This document shows, piece by piece, positions 24,882-33,174 of a stretch of 64,000 nucleotides of DNA. A program made the translations under genes and the position numbers. The DNA is from Lentisalinibacter sp964427415 (GTDB taxonomy: Bacteria; Pseudomonadota; Gammaproteobacteria; Steroidobacterales; Woeseiaceae), in the NCBI GenBank assembly GCA_964427415.1, contig CAYRUH010000003.1, positions 67,748 to 131,747 of the forward strand, written 5' to 3'. Each line of letters begins with the position of its first letter. Position 1 is the first letter of the stretch. Under the pieces are notes generated by a model that was given only the letters and a program-made list of their open reading frames with translations, searched no databases and was not told where the DNA came from.

Positions 24882-25859
24882 TCAGAGCAGGGATTCGATG
24901 GCAGTCCGCTCCTCGCGCAGCTCGGCGTCGGTGGCCTGCATGCGCGCGCGGCTGAACTCACTGATGGTAAGGTCCTGTGCGATCTCGTAGGCGCCGTCCC
25001 GGCAGCGCACCGGATAAGAGTAGATGACACCGGGCTCGATGCCATAGCTGCCGTCGGCGGGGATGGCCATGCTCACCCAGTCGTCACCGGCAGTGCCGAG
25101 CCACCAGTCGTGCATGTGGTCGATGGCCGCCGAAGCCGCCGAGGCCGCCGACGAGGCCCCCCGTGCCTTGATGATGGCAGCCCCGCGCTGCTGCACCGTG
25201 GGGATGAACTCGCCGCTCAGCCAGGTTTCGTCCAGCCGCTCCGCGGCGGGCTTGCCGTCGACCAGGGCGTGGCTGACGTCGGGGTACTGTGTGGCGCTGT
25301 GATTGCCCCAGATGATCAGGCGGCTGATATCGCTGACGTGCGCGTCGAGCTTCGCGGCCAGCTGGGCCAGCGCCCGGTTATGGTCCAGCCGGGTCATGGC
25401 GGTGAAGCGGCCGGGGTCGATGTCCGGTGCATTGGTCTGGGCGATCAGTGCGTTGGTATTGGCGGGATTACCCACCACGAGCACGCGGATGTCCCGATTC
25501 GCCTGCTCGTTGATGGCCTTGCCCTGCACCGAGAAGATCTTGGCGTTCTCCTGCAGCAGGTCGGCACGCTCCATGCCGGGCCCGCGCGGCTTGGCGCCCA
25601 CCAGCAGCGCGAACTGGCTGTCCCGGAAGGCGACGTTGGCATCGTCGGTGGCCTTGACGTCCGCCAGCGTAGCGAAAGCGCAGTCCTCCAGTTCCATCAC
25701 CACACCCTCGAGGGCGGGCAGCGCCGGCGGTATCTCCAGCAGCTGGAGCACGACCGGCTGGTCGTCGCCGAGCATCTGGCCCGAGGCGATACGGAAAGCG
25801 AGCTGATAGCCGATCTGACCTGCAGCTCCGGTAATGGTGACGTGGACGGGTTTCTTCAT
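24882..25859 (-). CDS. mdh: malate dehydrogenase (NAD-dependent, cytosolic-type)
   Basis: A 325-residue enzyme oxidising malate to oxaloacetate in the TCA cycle. The N-terminal Rossmann motif is TITGAAGQIGY, the substrate-binding loop is GAKPRGPGMERADLL, the NPANTNAL segment follows, and the catalytic histidine is in IIWGNHSATQYPD. This is the MDH group 2 (Thermus/cytosolic-type) rather than the E. coli type. The start was chosen at MKKPVHVTITG; the frame remains open to 25904 without family similarity. It is followed by the fadE gene on the same strand after about 150 bases. Confidence 0.94.
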   Translation of the reverse strand: MKKPVHVTITGAAGQIGYQLAFRIASGQMLGDDQPVVLQLLEIPPALPALEGVVMELEDCAFATLADVKATDDANVAFRDSQFALLVGAKPRGPGMERADLLQENAKIFSVQGKAINEQANRDIRVLVVGNPANTNALIAQTNAPDIDPGRFTAMTRLDHNRALAQLAAKLDAHVSDISRLIIWGNHSATQYPDVSHALVDGKPAAERLDETWLSGEFIPTVQQRGAAIIKARGASSAASAASAAIDHMHDWWLGTAGDDWVSMAIPADGSYGIEPGVIYSYPVRCRDGAYEIAQDLTISEFSRARMQATDAELREERTAIESLL

Positions 25860-25919
25860 GTTTCTGACACCTGACTGCCATGCGAAGGTCGCGGATTCTA
25901 GCACGGGTAGTACCCGGAC

Positions 25920-26543
25920 TCAGTCGGTCGGCGCCGCCTCCGGCCCATGGCGGAGGGTCCACGCTCGCCGCTCCCGCTCCGCGGCCGCTTCCTCCCCGGC
26001 GGTTTCCAGTTCGCCGATGCACGCCAGCCAGGCGTCGGCGTCCGCGACGTGCTCCGTGCAGCGGGCCGATGCCGGTTCGGCTGCAATGCCGGCGAGGGAT
26101 TGCGCCGCCTTGCGGCTGGCACGGCTGAGGTCGGAGACCGCCTGCCCGGGGTCCGGGCGGTCCGGCTGCCGGGCATAGGCGGGGAGGGTTTTCTCCTCCT
26201 CCGGGCGCTGCCGGGCGGCAGGGGCCGTCGCCCGGGGTGCCGGTCCGGTTCCGACCGGGATGTCGCCGGATGCCCCGCCGTCCGGGGGCGTGCCGACCTG
26301 CAGCACCAGAGAAACCGCCACGGCCAGCGCCGCGGCGACCGCGAGGGGCCGCTGCCAGTTCCGTCCGGGGGGTGCCTGACGCGCCCGCGCCCGGAGGCGT
26401 TCGTCGAGCGCGGCGGGCGCACGTTCCCGGGCGAGTTCCCGGTACGCACGCGACACAGTCTCGTCGACCACTGTCGCCGTGTCTTCGTCCTTACAGCGCT
26501 CCGTGTCACGACCTTTGCCGGGACTCTGCCAGGGGTCAGCCAT
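25920..26543 (-). CDS. putative anti-sigma factor (membrane-anchored)
   Basis: The protein has 207 residues and starts inside the end of the sigma gene (ATGGCTGA overlap), so the two are translationally coupled. The N-terminal cytoplasmic part contains VSRAYRELARERAPAALDER, a pattern common in proteins paired with ECF sigma factors in proteobacteria. A single transmembrane helix (residues ~85-105, LAVAAALAVAVSLVLQVG) is followed by a Pro/Arg-rich periplasmic region with a CTEHVADADAWLACIGELE segment holding two cysteines. No HxxxCxxC zinc motif is present, so it is not a classic ZAS anti-sigma. Function is inferred from context. Confidence 0.6.
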   Translation of the reverse strand: MADPWQSPGKGRDTERCKDEDTATVVDETVSRAYRELARERAPAALDERLRARARQAPPGRNWQRPLAVAAALAVAVSLVLQVGTPPDGGASGDIPVGTGPAPRATAPAARQRPEEEKTLPAYARQPDRPDPGQAVSDLSRASRKAAQSLAGIAAEPASARCTEHVADADAWLACIGELETAGEEAAAERERRAWTLRHGPEAAPTD

Positions 26544-27171
26544 CGCCCCGTCCTCCCGCGCCCTCGGCGAGCGGCGCGAATCCTTCGCGCAGCTTTCGGT
26601 AGGCGTAGCGCAGCCGGCTTTTGGCCGTCTCGGTACCGACGCCGGTCGCCTGCGCGATCTCGGCGACGGATAGCCCGCCCTCCTCGCGCAGCAGGAAGGC
26701 ATCGCGCTGCTCCGGCGGCAGCGCCGCCAGCAGGCGCTCCAGCCGGTCACGGGCCAGCGCGCGCTCGGTCTCCCGCCCCGGGTCGCCGTCGCAGGCCGTC
26801 AGCGCCAAGGCGTCGGCGTCTTCTTGCCGGCCGCGGTGGCGTTGGCGGCGGTAATGGTCCACGAAACAGTTGTGTGCGACCCGGTACAGGTAAGTGGAGA
26901 ACCGGGCCGTCGGCCGGTATCGGTGGCGTGCTGCGATCAGCTTGCCCCAAGCCTCCTGGAACAGGTCCTCGGCCGTCGCCGAGTCGAGGCAGAGCCGCAG
27001 GAGATAGCGGTAGAGGCCGTCCTTGTGCCGGCTGTACAGGGCGTCGAACGCGCCCGCGTCACCATCGCGGTAACGCAGCATCAACCGTACGTCCGGATCC
27101 GCTGGGCTCATCGGGCCAGTGTATGCGACCGCCAGCGCCCGCGGCGGCGTAACGGCTTCGGCTTCGGGCAT
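26536..27171 (-). CDS. ECF-type RNA polymerase sigma factor
   Basis: A 211-residue sigma-70 family protein of the extracytoplasmic type. Region 2 is visible as YLLRLCLDSATAEDLFQEAW with RPTARFSTYLYRVAHNCFVDHYRR; region 4 as LPPEQRDAFLLREEGGLSVAEIAQATGVGTETAKSRL. The ATG at 27171 has GAGGAG six bases upstream and is preferred. ATG at 27111 (MSPADPDVRL) would give a more usual N terminus but has no ribosome site. Its stop overlaps the putative anti-sigma gene by eight bases. What signal it answers is not visible. Confidence 0.88.
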   Translation of the reverse strand: MPEAEAVTPPRALAVAYTGPMSPADPDVRLMLRYRDGDAGAFDALYSRHKDGLYRYLLRLCLDSATAEDLFQEAWGKLIAARHRYRPTARFSTYLYRVAHNCFVDHYRRQRHRGRQEDADALALTACDGDPGRETERALARDRLERLLAALPPEQRDAFLLREEGGLSVAEIAQATGVGTETAKSRLRYAYRKLREGFAPLAEGAGGRGDG

Positions 27172-27255
27172 GTGCAGCTCCTCGTCGCTCACGCCTGTGC
27201 AAACGGCAGCGGCGGCGGGATGGGGTTTGTCCGCACCGGGCATGTGCAGCCGGTG

Positions 27256-27296
27256 TTGATTTCCTCGCATCTGGTGTTATAGTTGACTACAACACC
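27256..27296 (+). promoter_or_regulatory. promoter overlapped by a YtrA/GntR-type palindromic operator
   Basis: A near-perfect inverted repeat with 11-base arms (GGTGTTATAGT at 27273-27283, ACTACAACACC at 27286-27296; one mismatch) is separated by two bases. It has the GTGT...ACAC form typical of YtrA-subfamily GntR operators. A sigma-70 promoter can be read through it: TTGATT at 27256-27261 and TATAGT at 27278-27283, 16 bases apart. The -10 box lies inside the left arm, so binding would block transcription of the downstream small-protein/GntR/ABC operon. Autoregulation by the GntR protein at 27661 is inferred. Confidence 0.68.
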
Positions 27297-27401
27297 CGTT
27301 CACGTAGGCAAACAGAAATGCCTGCCGGGAATGAGCCAGGAACGGCACAGGATCGTTACAGGGACCACACAGGGAATGACAGGGACAGAGAGGCTGAAAA
27401 G

Positions 27402-27569
27402 ATGAACGGCGAACAGGAGACAGGCGGCAGACTCACGCTGGGCCTTGCGGTACTCATGCTGATGGCGATGGCACTGGTGGCTAGTGAGCTCAGGTCCGCC
27501 GGCGCCGACGGCGCGGACAGGCCCTCCGGCGCCGACCACACCCTTTTTCTGGAGGCCGGCAAAGGCTGA
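27402..27569 (+). CDS. small single-pass membrane protein heading the GntR-ABC operon
   Basis: A 55-residue protein with one hydrophobic helix (residues ~13-29, LGLAVLMLMAMALVAS) and a short hydrophilic tail. ATG at 27402 is preferred over the in-frame 27318 because AGAGAGG lies nine bases before it and the first 28 residues of the longer form are very hydrophilic and low-complexity. It is the first gene after the palindromic promoter and precedes the GntR regulator by 91 bases. No recognised family. It may be a small partner of the ABC exporter, by position only. Confidence 0.5.
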   Translation: MNGEQETGGRLTLGLAVLMLMAMALVASELRSAGADGADRPSGADHTLFLEAGKG

Positions 27570-27660
27570 GCGGGGATGAGTGGGTATCGGCACAGCGCAG
27601 AGCGGATGGGTCGCGGACCTTACCGTGGCCGGTATTACCGGGCCCCGGGGCAGGGAGCGG

Positions 27661-28044
27661 ATGGAAGCTGACTGGAGCGACAACCAGCCGATCTACCGGC
27701 AGCTACGCGACCGGGTCGTGGCGATGATCCTCGAAGGCGTGTTGCAGGACGGCGATGCGTTGCCGTCGGTGCGCAATGTTGCGGCGGAGTATCGGCTGAA
27801 TCCGCTGACCGTGTTGAAGGGTTATCAGGAACTGGTCGACGAGGATCTCGTCGAGAAGCGCCGCGGGCGCGGCATGTTCGTGCTGCCGGGGGCCAGGGAT
27901 AGATTGCTGAAGGACGAACGACAACGGTTCCTTGAGCACGAGTGGCCCGAGGTCGTTGCGACCATGCAGCGCCTGGGCCTGGATCCCGCGGACCTGCTGG
28001 CCCGCGCAGAACGGGCGAAGGACGAGGAGAGCGGCGGATCATGA
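27661..28044 (+). CDS. GntR family regulator, YtrA subfamily
   Basis: A 127-residue regulator. An N-terminal winged helix-turn-helix (QPIYRQLRDRVVAMILEG, then LPSVRNVAAEYRLNPLTVLK) is followed by a very short C-terminal helical region instead of a ligand-binding domain, which defines the YtrA subgroup. These repressors usually control ABC exporters encoded next to them, as here: its stop overlaps the ATPase start as ATGA. GGGAG five bases before ATG 27661 supports this start. The palindrome at 27273-27296 is the likely operator. Confidence 0.88.
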   Translation: MEADWSDNQPIYRQLRDRVVAMILEGVLQDGDALPSVRNVAAEYRLNPLTVLKGYQELVDEDLVEKRRGRGMFVLPGARDRLLKDERQRFLEHEWPEVVATMQRLGLDPADLLARAERAKDEESGGS

Positions 28045-28898
28045 CAAAGATCGTGCAGGCGCGCGGCGTGTCGAAGCGCTATGGCTCGACCCGCGCGGTG
28101 GATAACGTAAGCTTCGACGTCGAGCCGGGCCGTATCCTGGGCCTGATCGGGCCGAACGGTGCCGGCAAGACCACGCTGCTGAAGACGTTGCTGGGCCTGA
28201 CGAGCTGCCAGGGCGAGCTGCGCGTGCTCGGCCTCGACCCGTTCCGTCAGCGCAAGCAGCTGATGCAGCACATCTGTTTCGTCGCCGACGTCGCCGTACT
28301 GCCGCCCTGGATCCGGGTGAGCGACCTGGTCGACTTCGTCGAGGTCGTGCACCCGAACTTCAGCCGCCGCGAGGCGGAGGCCTTCCTCGAGCGCACGCCG
28401 GTGCGCCGCGACGCCAGGGTGAAAGAACTCTCAAAGGGCATGGTCACCCAGCTGCACCTGTCCATCATCATGGCCATCGACGCGAAGCTGCTGGTGCTGG
28501 ACGAGCCGACGCTGGGGCTGGACATCCTGTTCAGGAAAGAGTTCTACACCAGCATCCTGAACGATTACTTCGACGAGGAGCGGACCATCATCGTCACGAC
28601 CCACCAGGTGGAAGAGATCGAACACATCCTCACCGACGTGATGTTCATCGACGACGGCCGCGTGCTGCTGGACGAGAGCGTGGATGAAGTCGCCGCCCGC
28701 TACGTGGAGCTGACCACCAGCGGCGACCGGGCAGAAGAGGCCCTGGCGCTGCAGCCCATCGCGCGGCGCGACATCTTCGGCAAGAAAGTGCTCACCTTCG
28801 AGGGCATTGACCGGGACCGCCTGCGCAGCCTGGGAGAGGTGAAGACTCCCGGCCTCGCCGATCTGCTCGTCGCCAAGCTGCGGGGGGCCGGAGCGTGA
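28041..28898 (+). CDS. ABC transporter ATP-binding protein (YtrB-like)
   Basis: A 285-residue ATPase. Walker A is GPNGAGKTTLLKTLLG, the signature is degenerate (ELSKGMVTQLHLSIIMAI instead of LSGGQ), and Walker B is LLVLDEPTLGLDILF, with H-loop TTHQVEEIEHI. A C-terminal extension after residue ~215 is typical of exporter ATPases controlled by GntR/YtrA. It overlaps the regulator by four bases and the permease by four bases (GTGA). The SKGM signature is usual for this subfamily and does not imply loss of activity. Confidence 0.88.
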   Translation: MTKIVQARGVSKRYGSTRAVDNVSFDVEPGRILGLIGPNGAGKTTLLKTLLGLTSCQGELRVLGLDPFRQRKQLMQHICFVADVAVLPPWIRVSDLVDFVEVVHPNFSRREAEAFLERTPVRRDARVKELSKGMVTQLHLSIIMAIDAKLLVLDEPTLGLDILFRKEFYTSILNDYFDEERTIIVTTHQVEEIEHILTDVMFIDDGRVLLDESVDEVAARYVELTTSGDRAEEALALQPIARRDIFGKKVLTFEGIDRDRLRSLGEVKTPGLADLLVAKLRGAGA

Positions 28899-29827
28899 TC
28901 CGCAGAGCTTATTTCCTGATGCAGCGGGAGCTGTGGGAGCACCGCGCGCTGTATCTGACGCCGCTGGTGATCGGCCTGGTGGTGGCCCTCGGCGTGGCCA
29001 CCGCGCTGGTGACCGGCGGCGGCCGGCTCGTCGGTTTCGACAACATCGTCACCGGCATGCGGGTCGGAGGCGACGCAGGCTCGCTGGCCGGCGTCGCGGC
29101 GCTGACCGTCGGCCCGTCCACGGTCTTCTTCGTCGGCCTCGCCTTCCTCGTTTTCTTCTATTCCATCGATGCGCTGTATGCGGAGCGCAAGGACCGCAGC
29201 ATCCTGTTCTGGAAATCGCTGCCGCTGACCGACACCGAGGTGGTGATCTCGAAGCTCGCGACCGCCGCGTTGGTGGCCCCGCTCATCACCTTCGGTTTCC
29301 TCGCGGCCACGCAACTCGTGATCCTGTGCCTGTCGACCATCGCCGTCTGGCTCGGCGGCGGCAGCGCCTGGGAACTGGTCTGGCGGCCGGTGCCCTTGCT
29401 GCAGATCTGGATCCTGTCGGTCTATCTGCTCATCGGGGCGGCGCTGTGGTTCCTGCCGTTCATCGCCTGGGGCCTGTTCTGCTCGGCGTTTGCCAAAAAG
29501 AACGTCTTCCTGTGGGCTGTACTGCCGTTCGTGGTCATACCCCTGGTCGAGCTCCTTGTCTTCAACACCGGCGTCTTCGCCCGGCTCGTCTTCAGCCGTC
29601 TGGGCCATATGCCCTGGGTCACGGCGAGTTTCCGGGGCGACAACCTGCGCATCTCCATCGGCGATCTGCCGGCGAAGCTGGTTGGGGATATGAATCTTCT
29701 CGCGCTGCTGGATCCGGCCGAGTTCCTGGCGACGCCGGGACTGTGGGGCGGGCTCGCGGTGGCGGCCGGTTTCACCGCGGGCGCGATCTATTTCCGCCGC
29801 TACCGGGACGAGACCGCGAACGGCTGA
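28895..29827 (+). CDS. ABC-2 type transporter permease
   Basis: A 310-residue membrane protein starting at GTG and overlapping the ATPase gene as GTGA. Six or so transmembrane helices are visible: residues ~18-40, 75-95 (TVFFVGLAFLVFFYSIDALY), 120-150, 175-205, 210-230 and 285-302. DALYAERKDRSILFWKSLPLTDTEVVISK is the amphipathic/coupling segment typical of ABC-2 exporters of the YtrC/D group. With the ATPase it forms an exporter of unknown substrate controlled by the GntR protein. The gene ends 30 bases from the convergent purT. Confidence 0.85.
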   Translation: MIRRAYFLMQRELWEHRALYLTPLVIGLVVALGVATALVTGGGRLVGFDNIVTGMRVGGDAGSLAGVAALTVGPSTVFFVGLAFLVFFYSIDALYAERKDRSILFWKSLPLTDTEVVISKLATAALVAPLITFGFLAATQLVILCLSTIAVWLGGGSAWELVWRPVPLLQIWILSVYLLIGAALWFLPFIAWGLFCSAFAKKNVFLWAVLPFVVIPLVELLVFNTGVFARLVFSRLGHMPWVTASFRGDNLRISIGDLPAKLVGDMNLLALLDPAEFLATPGLWGGLAVAAGFTAGAIYFRRYRDETANG

Positions 29828-29857
29828 GGCTGGCCCTGTCTGACCGGCGCTGGCCGC

Positions 29858-31039
29858 TCAGAATTTGCAAATGACGGCAGCAGCGGCCCGGCGCGCCTTG
29901 TCCCGGGCTTCCTCAATGCTATCGCCTCTCGCGAGCGCGACCCCCAGGCGCCGCGATCCGCGAATCTCCGGCTTGCCGAACAGCCTCAGGTTCGTGTCCG
30001 GCTCCTGCAGGGCCTTGTCCACGCCCTTGAAGCGGATGTTGTCGGAGTCGCCTGCCGCCACGATGGCGCAGGATGCCGACGGCCCGAGCTGGCGGATCAC
30101 CGGGATGGGCAGGCCCAGAATGGCGCGCACGTGCAGCGCGAACTGGGAGTTGTACTGGGAGATCATGGTCACCATGCCCGTGTCGTGAGGCCGTGGCGAA
30201 ACCTCGCTGAACCAGACCTGGTCGCCCTTGACGAACAGCTCGACGCCGAAAACACCCCGGCCGCCGAGCGCGCCCACGACGGACCCTGCGACCCGCTGGG
30301 CGCGTTCCAGCGCGGTCTCGCTCATGGGCTGGGGCTGCCACGACTCCCGATAGTCGCCATTCAGCTGCAGGTGGCCGATGGGCTCGCAGAAGCTGATGGC
30401 GTCGTCGTGGCGCACCGTGAGCAGCGTGATCTCGTAGTCGAATTCGATCAGGCTCTCGACGATGACACGGCCGCCGGCGCTGCGGCCGCCCTGCAGGGCG
30501 TATTCCCAGGCGGCGTCGGCTTCTCCCGGTTTCCGAACGACGCTCTGCCCCTTGCCCGAGGAACTCATCACCGGTTTCACCACGCAGGGCAGTCCGATGG
30601 CTTTCAGCGCCTCCCGGTATTCCGCCGCCTTGCCCGCGAAGCGGTAGTCGGAGGTCGGCAGCTCCAGGTGTTCGGCCGCCAGCCGCCGTATTCCTTCCCG
30701 GTCCATCGTCAGCCGGGTCGCCTGGGCGGTCGGTATGATGCAGTGGCCCTTCTCCTCGAGTTCCTGCAGCACGGGCGTGGCGATGGCCTCGATCTCGGGG
30801 ACGACGAAGTCCGGCTCCTCGTCCTCGATGATCTGGCGCAGTGCCACCGGGTCGAGCATGTCGATGACGTGGCAGCGGTGCGCCACGTGCATGGCCGGCG
30901 CGTTGACGTAGCGGTCCACGGCGATCACTTCCACGCCGAGGCGCTGTGCCTCTATCGCGATCTCCTTGCCGAGCTCGCCGGAGCCGAGCAGCATCATCCG
31001 CGTGGCATGCTCGCTGAGTGCCGTACCGATTTTCTTCAT
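29858..31039 (-). CDS. purT: formate-dependent phosphoribosylglycinamide formyltransferase
   Basis: A 393-residue ATP-grasp enzyme, the length of E. coli PurT. It makes formyl-GAR from GAR, formate and ATP in purine synthesis. Conserved stretches: MMLLGSGELGKEIAIEAQRLG, VIAVDRYVNAPAMHVAH, PEIEAIAT, KPVMSSSGKGQSVV, FGVELFVKGDQVWFSEVSPR and RPHDTGMVT. The start at MKKIGTALSE matches the family; the frame continues upstream to 31144 without similarity. No purine-repressor-like site was recognised. Confidence 0.95.
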   Translation of the reverse strand: MKKIGTALSEHATRMMLLGSGELGKEIAIEAQRLGVEVIAVDRYVNAPAMHVAHRCHVIDMLDPVALRQIIEDEEPDFVVPEIEAIATPVLQELEEKGHCIIPTAQATRLTMDREGIRRLAAEHLELPTSDYRFAGKAAEYREALKAIGLPCVVKPVMSSSGKGQSVVRKPGEADAAWEYALQGGRSAGGRVIVESLIEFDYEITLLTVRHDDAISFCEPIGHLQLNGDYRESWQPQPMSETALERAQRVAGSVVGALGGRGVFGVELFVKGDQVWFSEVSPRPHDTGMVTMISQYNSQFALHVRAILGLPIPVIRQLGPSASCAIVAAGDSDNIRFKGVDKALQEPDTNLRLFGKPEIRGSRRLGVALARGDSIEEARDKARRAAAAVICKF

Positions 31040-31161
31040 GGGGCGTGTTCGGGTCGCTGCTCGCGGTCTGGCGTCGTCTGCGTGAGGGTCGCTGCCATGA
31101 GAATGACGGGCACAATTATGACACCGATGAGGATAGTAGCCCATCGAGGCCGGATGCCGAA

Positions 31162-31185
31162 GTCCGATTCATGGTCCGATTCATG
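31162..31185. repeat. two tandem copies of a 12-base unit
   Basis: GTCCGATTCATG occurs twice in direct succession between purT and pspF. Exact 12-base period repeats also occur at 58996 and 61520, in gene-flanking DNA, with partly similar content. Confidence 0.8.
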
Positions 31186-31208
31186 GCCCGGTCGCCGTGC
31201 GGTCACGG

Positions 31209-32285
31209 TCAGTCGGTTCGCGGCCGGCTACGGGCTGGTCTGCGGCGGCGGGCCTGGCGCCGCACCGCGCCGTCCGGCCGGGACGGGATGTCGTGGCGTT
31301 TGAGACAACCCCGGAACTGGTGGTAGGTAAGGCCGAGCAGGCCGGCGGCCACGCGCTGGTTGTAGCGTGCTTTCTCTAGCGCCGAACGCACGAGCGATAT
31401 CTCCAGATCGGCCAGCCGTTCCCTGAGATCGGTGGGCAGGCGCGGCTGGTTCCGGACTGCAGGGTCCGCCGGCCCTGCCGGCTCCTCCTGTTCCGCCTGC
31501 AGCCTGAACGGGGAGTCGAAAGGGTCGAAGGCGATCTGCCCGATCTTTGCGTCGGGGTCTTCACTGCGGTACACGGAGCGCTCGATGGCGTTCTTCAGCT
31601 CGCGCACGTTACCGGGCCAGTCGTGACGGAGGAGCGCGGAGGCGGCTCGGGCCGTGAAACCGGGGAAGTAGGCCCGCCGCAGCTCGGCGGTCATGTTGAC
31701 TGCAAACGTGTAGGCCAGCGGCAGGATATCGTCGGGCCGCTCCCTGAGCGGCGGCACCGTGATCACGTCGAACGCCAGGCGGTCCAGGAGGTCCGCCCTG
31801 AAACGACCGTCGGCCACCCGGGCCTGCAGGTCCTCGTTGGTCGCGCCGACGATGCGCACGTCCACCTGCAGGGTATCGCTGCCGCCGACGCGCTCGAATT
31901 CCCCGTACTCGATCACTCTGAGGATCTTCTCCTGGGTGCGGACGGGGACGGTGGCCAGTTCGTCGAGGACGAGTGTGCCGCCGTCGGCGCGCTCGAAGTG
32001 ACCCACGTGCCTCCTGGCCGCGCCGGTGAACGCCCCGGCTTCGTGGCCGAACAGTTCGGATTCGAGGATGCTCTCCGTCAGCGCCGCGCAGTTCACCTTC
32101 ACCAGCGGCTGCTCCCAGCGATCCGACAGGAAGTGCAGCCGGGAAGCCACCAGTTCCTTGCCGGTGCCCCGCTCGCCGACGACCAGCACGGGTTTTGCCA
32201 GCGGCGCCGCCCGTGACACATGTTCGAGCATCTCCAGGAAGGCGGGCGCCTCGCCGATGATGGGTTGTTTCTGGCGTTCATCCAT
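31209..32285 (-). CDS. pspF: PspF, sigma-54 enhancer-binding activator of the phage-shock operon
   Basis: The protein has 358 residues: an AAA+ domain with no receiver, as in PspF. Walker A is GERGTGKELVAS, the sigma-54 contact loop is GAFTGA (within FGHEAGAFTGAARR), and Walker B is GGTLVLDELATV, with the arginine finger region RADLLDRLAF. A C-terminal Fis-type helix-turn-helix follows (AAGLLGLTYHQFRGCLKRH). Sequence after it is a basic tail (RRQARRRRPARSRPRTD) longer than in E. coli. ATG at 32285 starts MDERQKQP. It is divergent from pspA across 190 bases that carry a PspF-like site and a sigma-54 promoter, so it probably also represses itself. Confidence 0.92.
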   Translation of the reverse strand: MDERQKQPIIGEAPAFLEMLEHVSRAAPLAKPVLVVGERGTGKELVASRLHFLSDRWEQPLVKVNCAALTESILESELFGHEAGAFTGAARRHVGHFERADGGTLVLDELATVPVRTQEKILRVIEYGEFERVGGSDTLQVDVRIVGATNEDLQARVADGRFRADLLDRLAFDVITVPPLRERPDDILPLAYTFAVNMTAELRRAYFPGFTARAASALLRHDWPGNVRELKNAIERSVYRSEDPDAKIGQIAFDPFDSPFRLQAEQEEPAGPADPAVRNQPRLPTDLRERLADLEISLVRSALEKARYNQRVAAGLLGLTYHQFRGCLKRHDIPSRPDGAVRRQARRRRPARSRPRTD

Positions 32286-32326
32286 TATTCGTAATATTGA
32301 CCATAAACTAGTTAATATTGTCAATA

Positions 32327-32345
32327 GTTAGCGAAAAATGCTAAT
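32327..32345. promoter_or_regulatory. candidate PspF upstream activating site
   Basis: GTTAGCGAAAAATGCTAAT contains inverted TTAGC/GCTAA half-sites (32328-32332 and 32340-32344), closely resembling the known E. coli PspF site TTAGTGTAATTCGCTAA. It is about 80 bases before the -24/-12 promoter of pspA and near the pspF start, as in E. coli. A second, looser inverted repeat (TATTGAC 32295-32301, GTCAATA 32320-32326) adjoins it. Confidence 0.65.
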
Positions 32346-32421
32346 TTATTAATCAGCGAATCTCTTGATGGATTGCTCCGATTACTCATTAAAACAGCAA
32401 CTTGTGTCTTTCTGACTGATC

Positions 32422-32437
32422 TGGCACGGGACCTGCA
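32422..32437 (+). promoter_or_regulatory. sigma-54 promoter of the psp operon
   Basis: TGGCACGGGACCTGCA matches the -24 TGGCAC and -12 TTGCA elements with exact standard spacing (only one -12 position differs). It lies 38 bases before the pspA start, after which GAGGA provides the ribosome site. Confidence 0.88.
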
Positions 32438-32475
32438 TTATCCCGGATGCAAGGCAACCAACCGAGGAACGCGCT

Positions 32476-33174
32476 ATGGGCATTTTTTCGCGATTCAGCG
32501 ATATCGTTAACTCCAATATCAACGCCATCCTGGAGAAGGCGGAGGATCCGGAGAAGATCGTCCGGCTGATGATCCAGGAGATGGAAGACACCCTGGTCGA
32601 GGTCCGCTCGGCCGCGGCCCGCTCCATCGCCGACAAGAAGGAACTCAACCGGAAGCTGGCGGCCCTGGAAGAGGAGCAGGCAGACTGGGAGCGCAAGGCT
32701 GAGCTTGCCCTGGAGAGAGGCCGCGAAGACCTCGCCAAGGCGGCGCTGGTCGAGAAGTCCCAGGTGGCCGCGGCGGCCGAGCAGGTACGGGCCGACTACG
32801 CCCAGGTGGACGAGGGCCTGACCCGGCTGAACGAGGACATCGCCCGGCTGGAGGCCAAGCTCAAGGACGCCAAGGCACGGCAGAAGACGCTGGTCTCGCG
32901 CCACAAGACGGCGACCAGCCGGCTGGCGGCGCGCAGGAAGATCCACGACTACAAGATTGAGGACGCGCTGGTGCGCTTCGAGCAGTACGAGCGCCGCATG
33001 GACGACGTGGAGGGCCGTGTCGAGGCTTACGACCTCGGGCAGCCGAAGGGGCTCGAGCACGAGTTCGCCAGCCTGGAGGCTGAGGAAGCGGTGAACCGGG
33101 AACTCGCCGATCTGAAGCGGCGGCGTGCGGACAAGCAGGCCGGGGGCGCCACCGAAGGCGGGAATCAGGCATAA
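32476..33174 (+). CDS. pspA: phage shock protein A
   Basis: A 232-residue PspA/IM30 (ESCRT-III-like) protein, almost all coiled coil. The N-terminal amphipathic helix MGIFSRFSDIVNSNINAILE and EKIVRLMIQEMEDTLVEVR are diagnostic. PspA binds stressed inner membrane and inhibits PspF. It is first in the sigma-54-driven operon. PspB begins immediately after its stop. The length is slightly above E. coli PspA (222), with an extra charged C terminus. Confidence 0.96.
   Translation: MGIFSRFSDIVNSNINAILEKAEDPEKIVRLMIQEMEDTLVEVRSAAARSIADKKELNRKLAALEEEQADWERKAELALERGREDLAKAALVEKSQVAAAAEQVRADYAQVDEGLTRLNEDIARLEAKLKDAKARQKTLVSRHKTATSRLAARRKIHDYKIEDALVRFEQYERRMDDVEGRVEAYDLGQPKGLEHEFASLEAEEAVNRELADLKRRRADKQAGGATEGGNQA

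Noticed and set aside
27167..27251. Repeated GGCATGTGCAGC at 27167-27179 and 27239-27251 near the sigma gene start
   Set aside because: Two copies 72 bases apart; too short to interpret, and one overlaps the sigma gene's start region.
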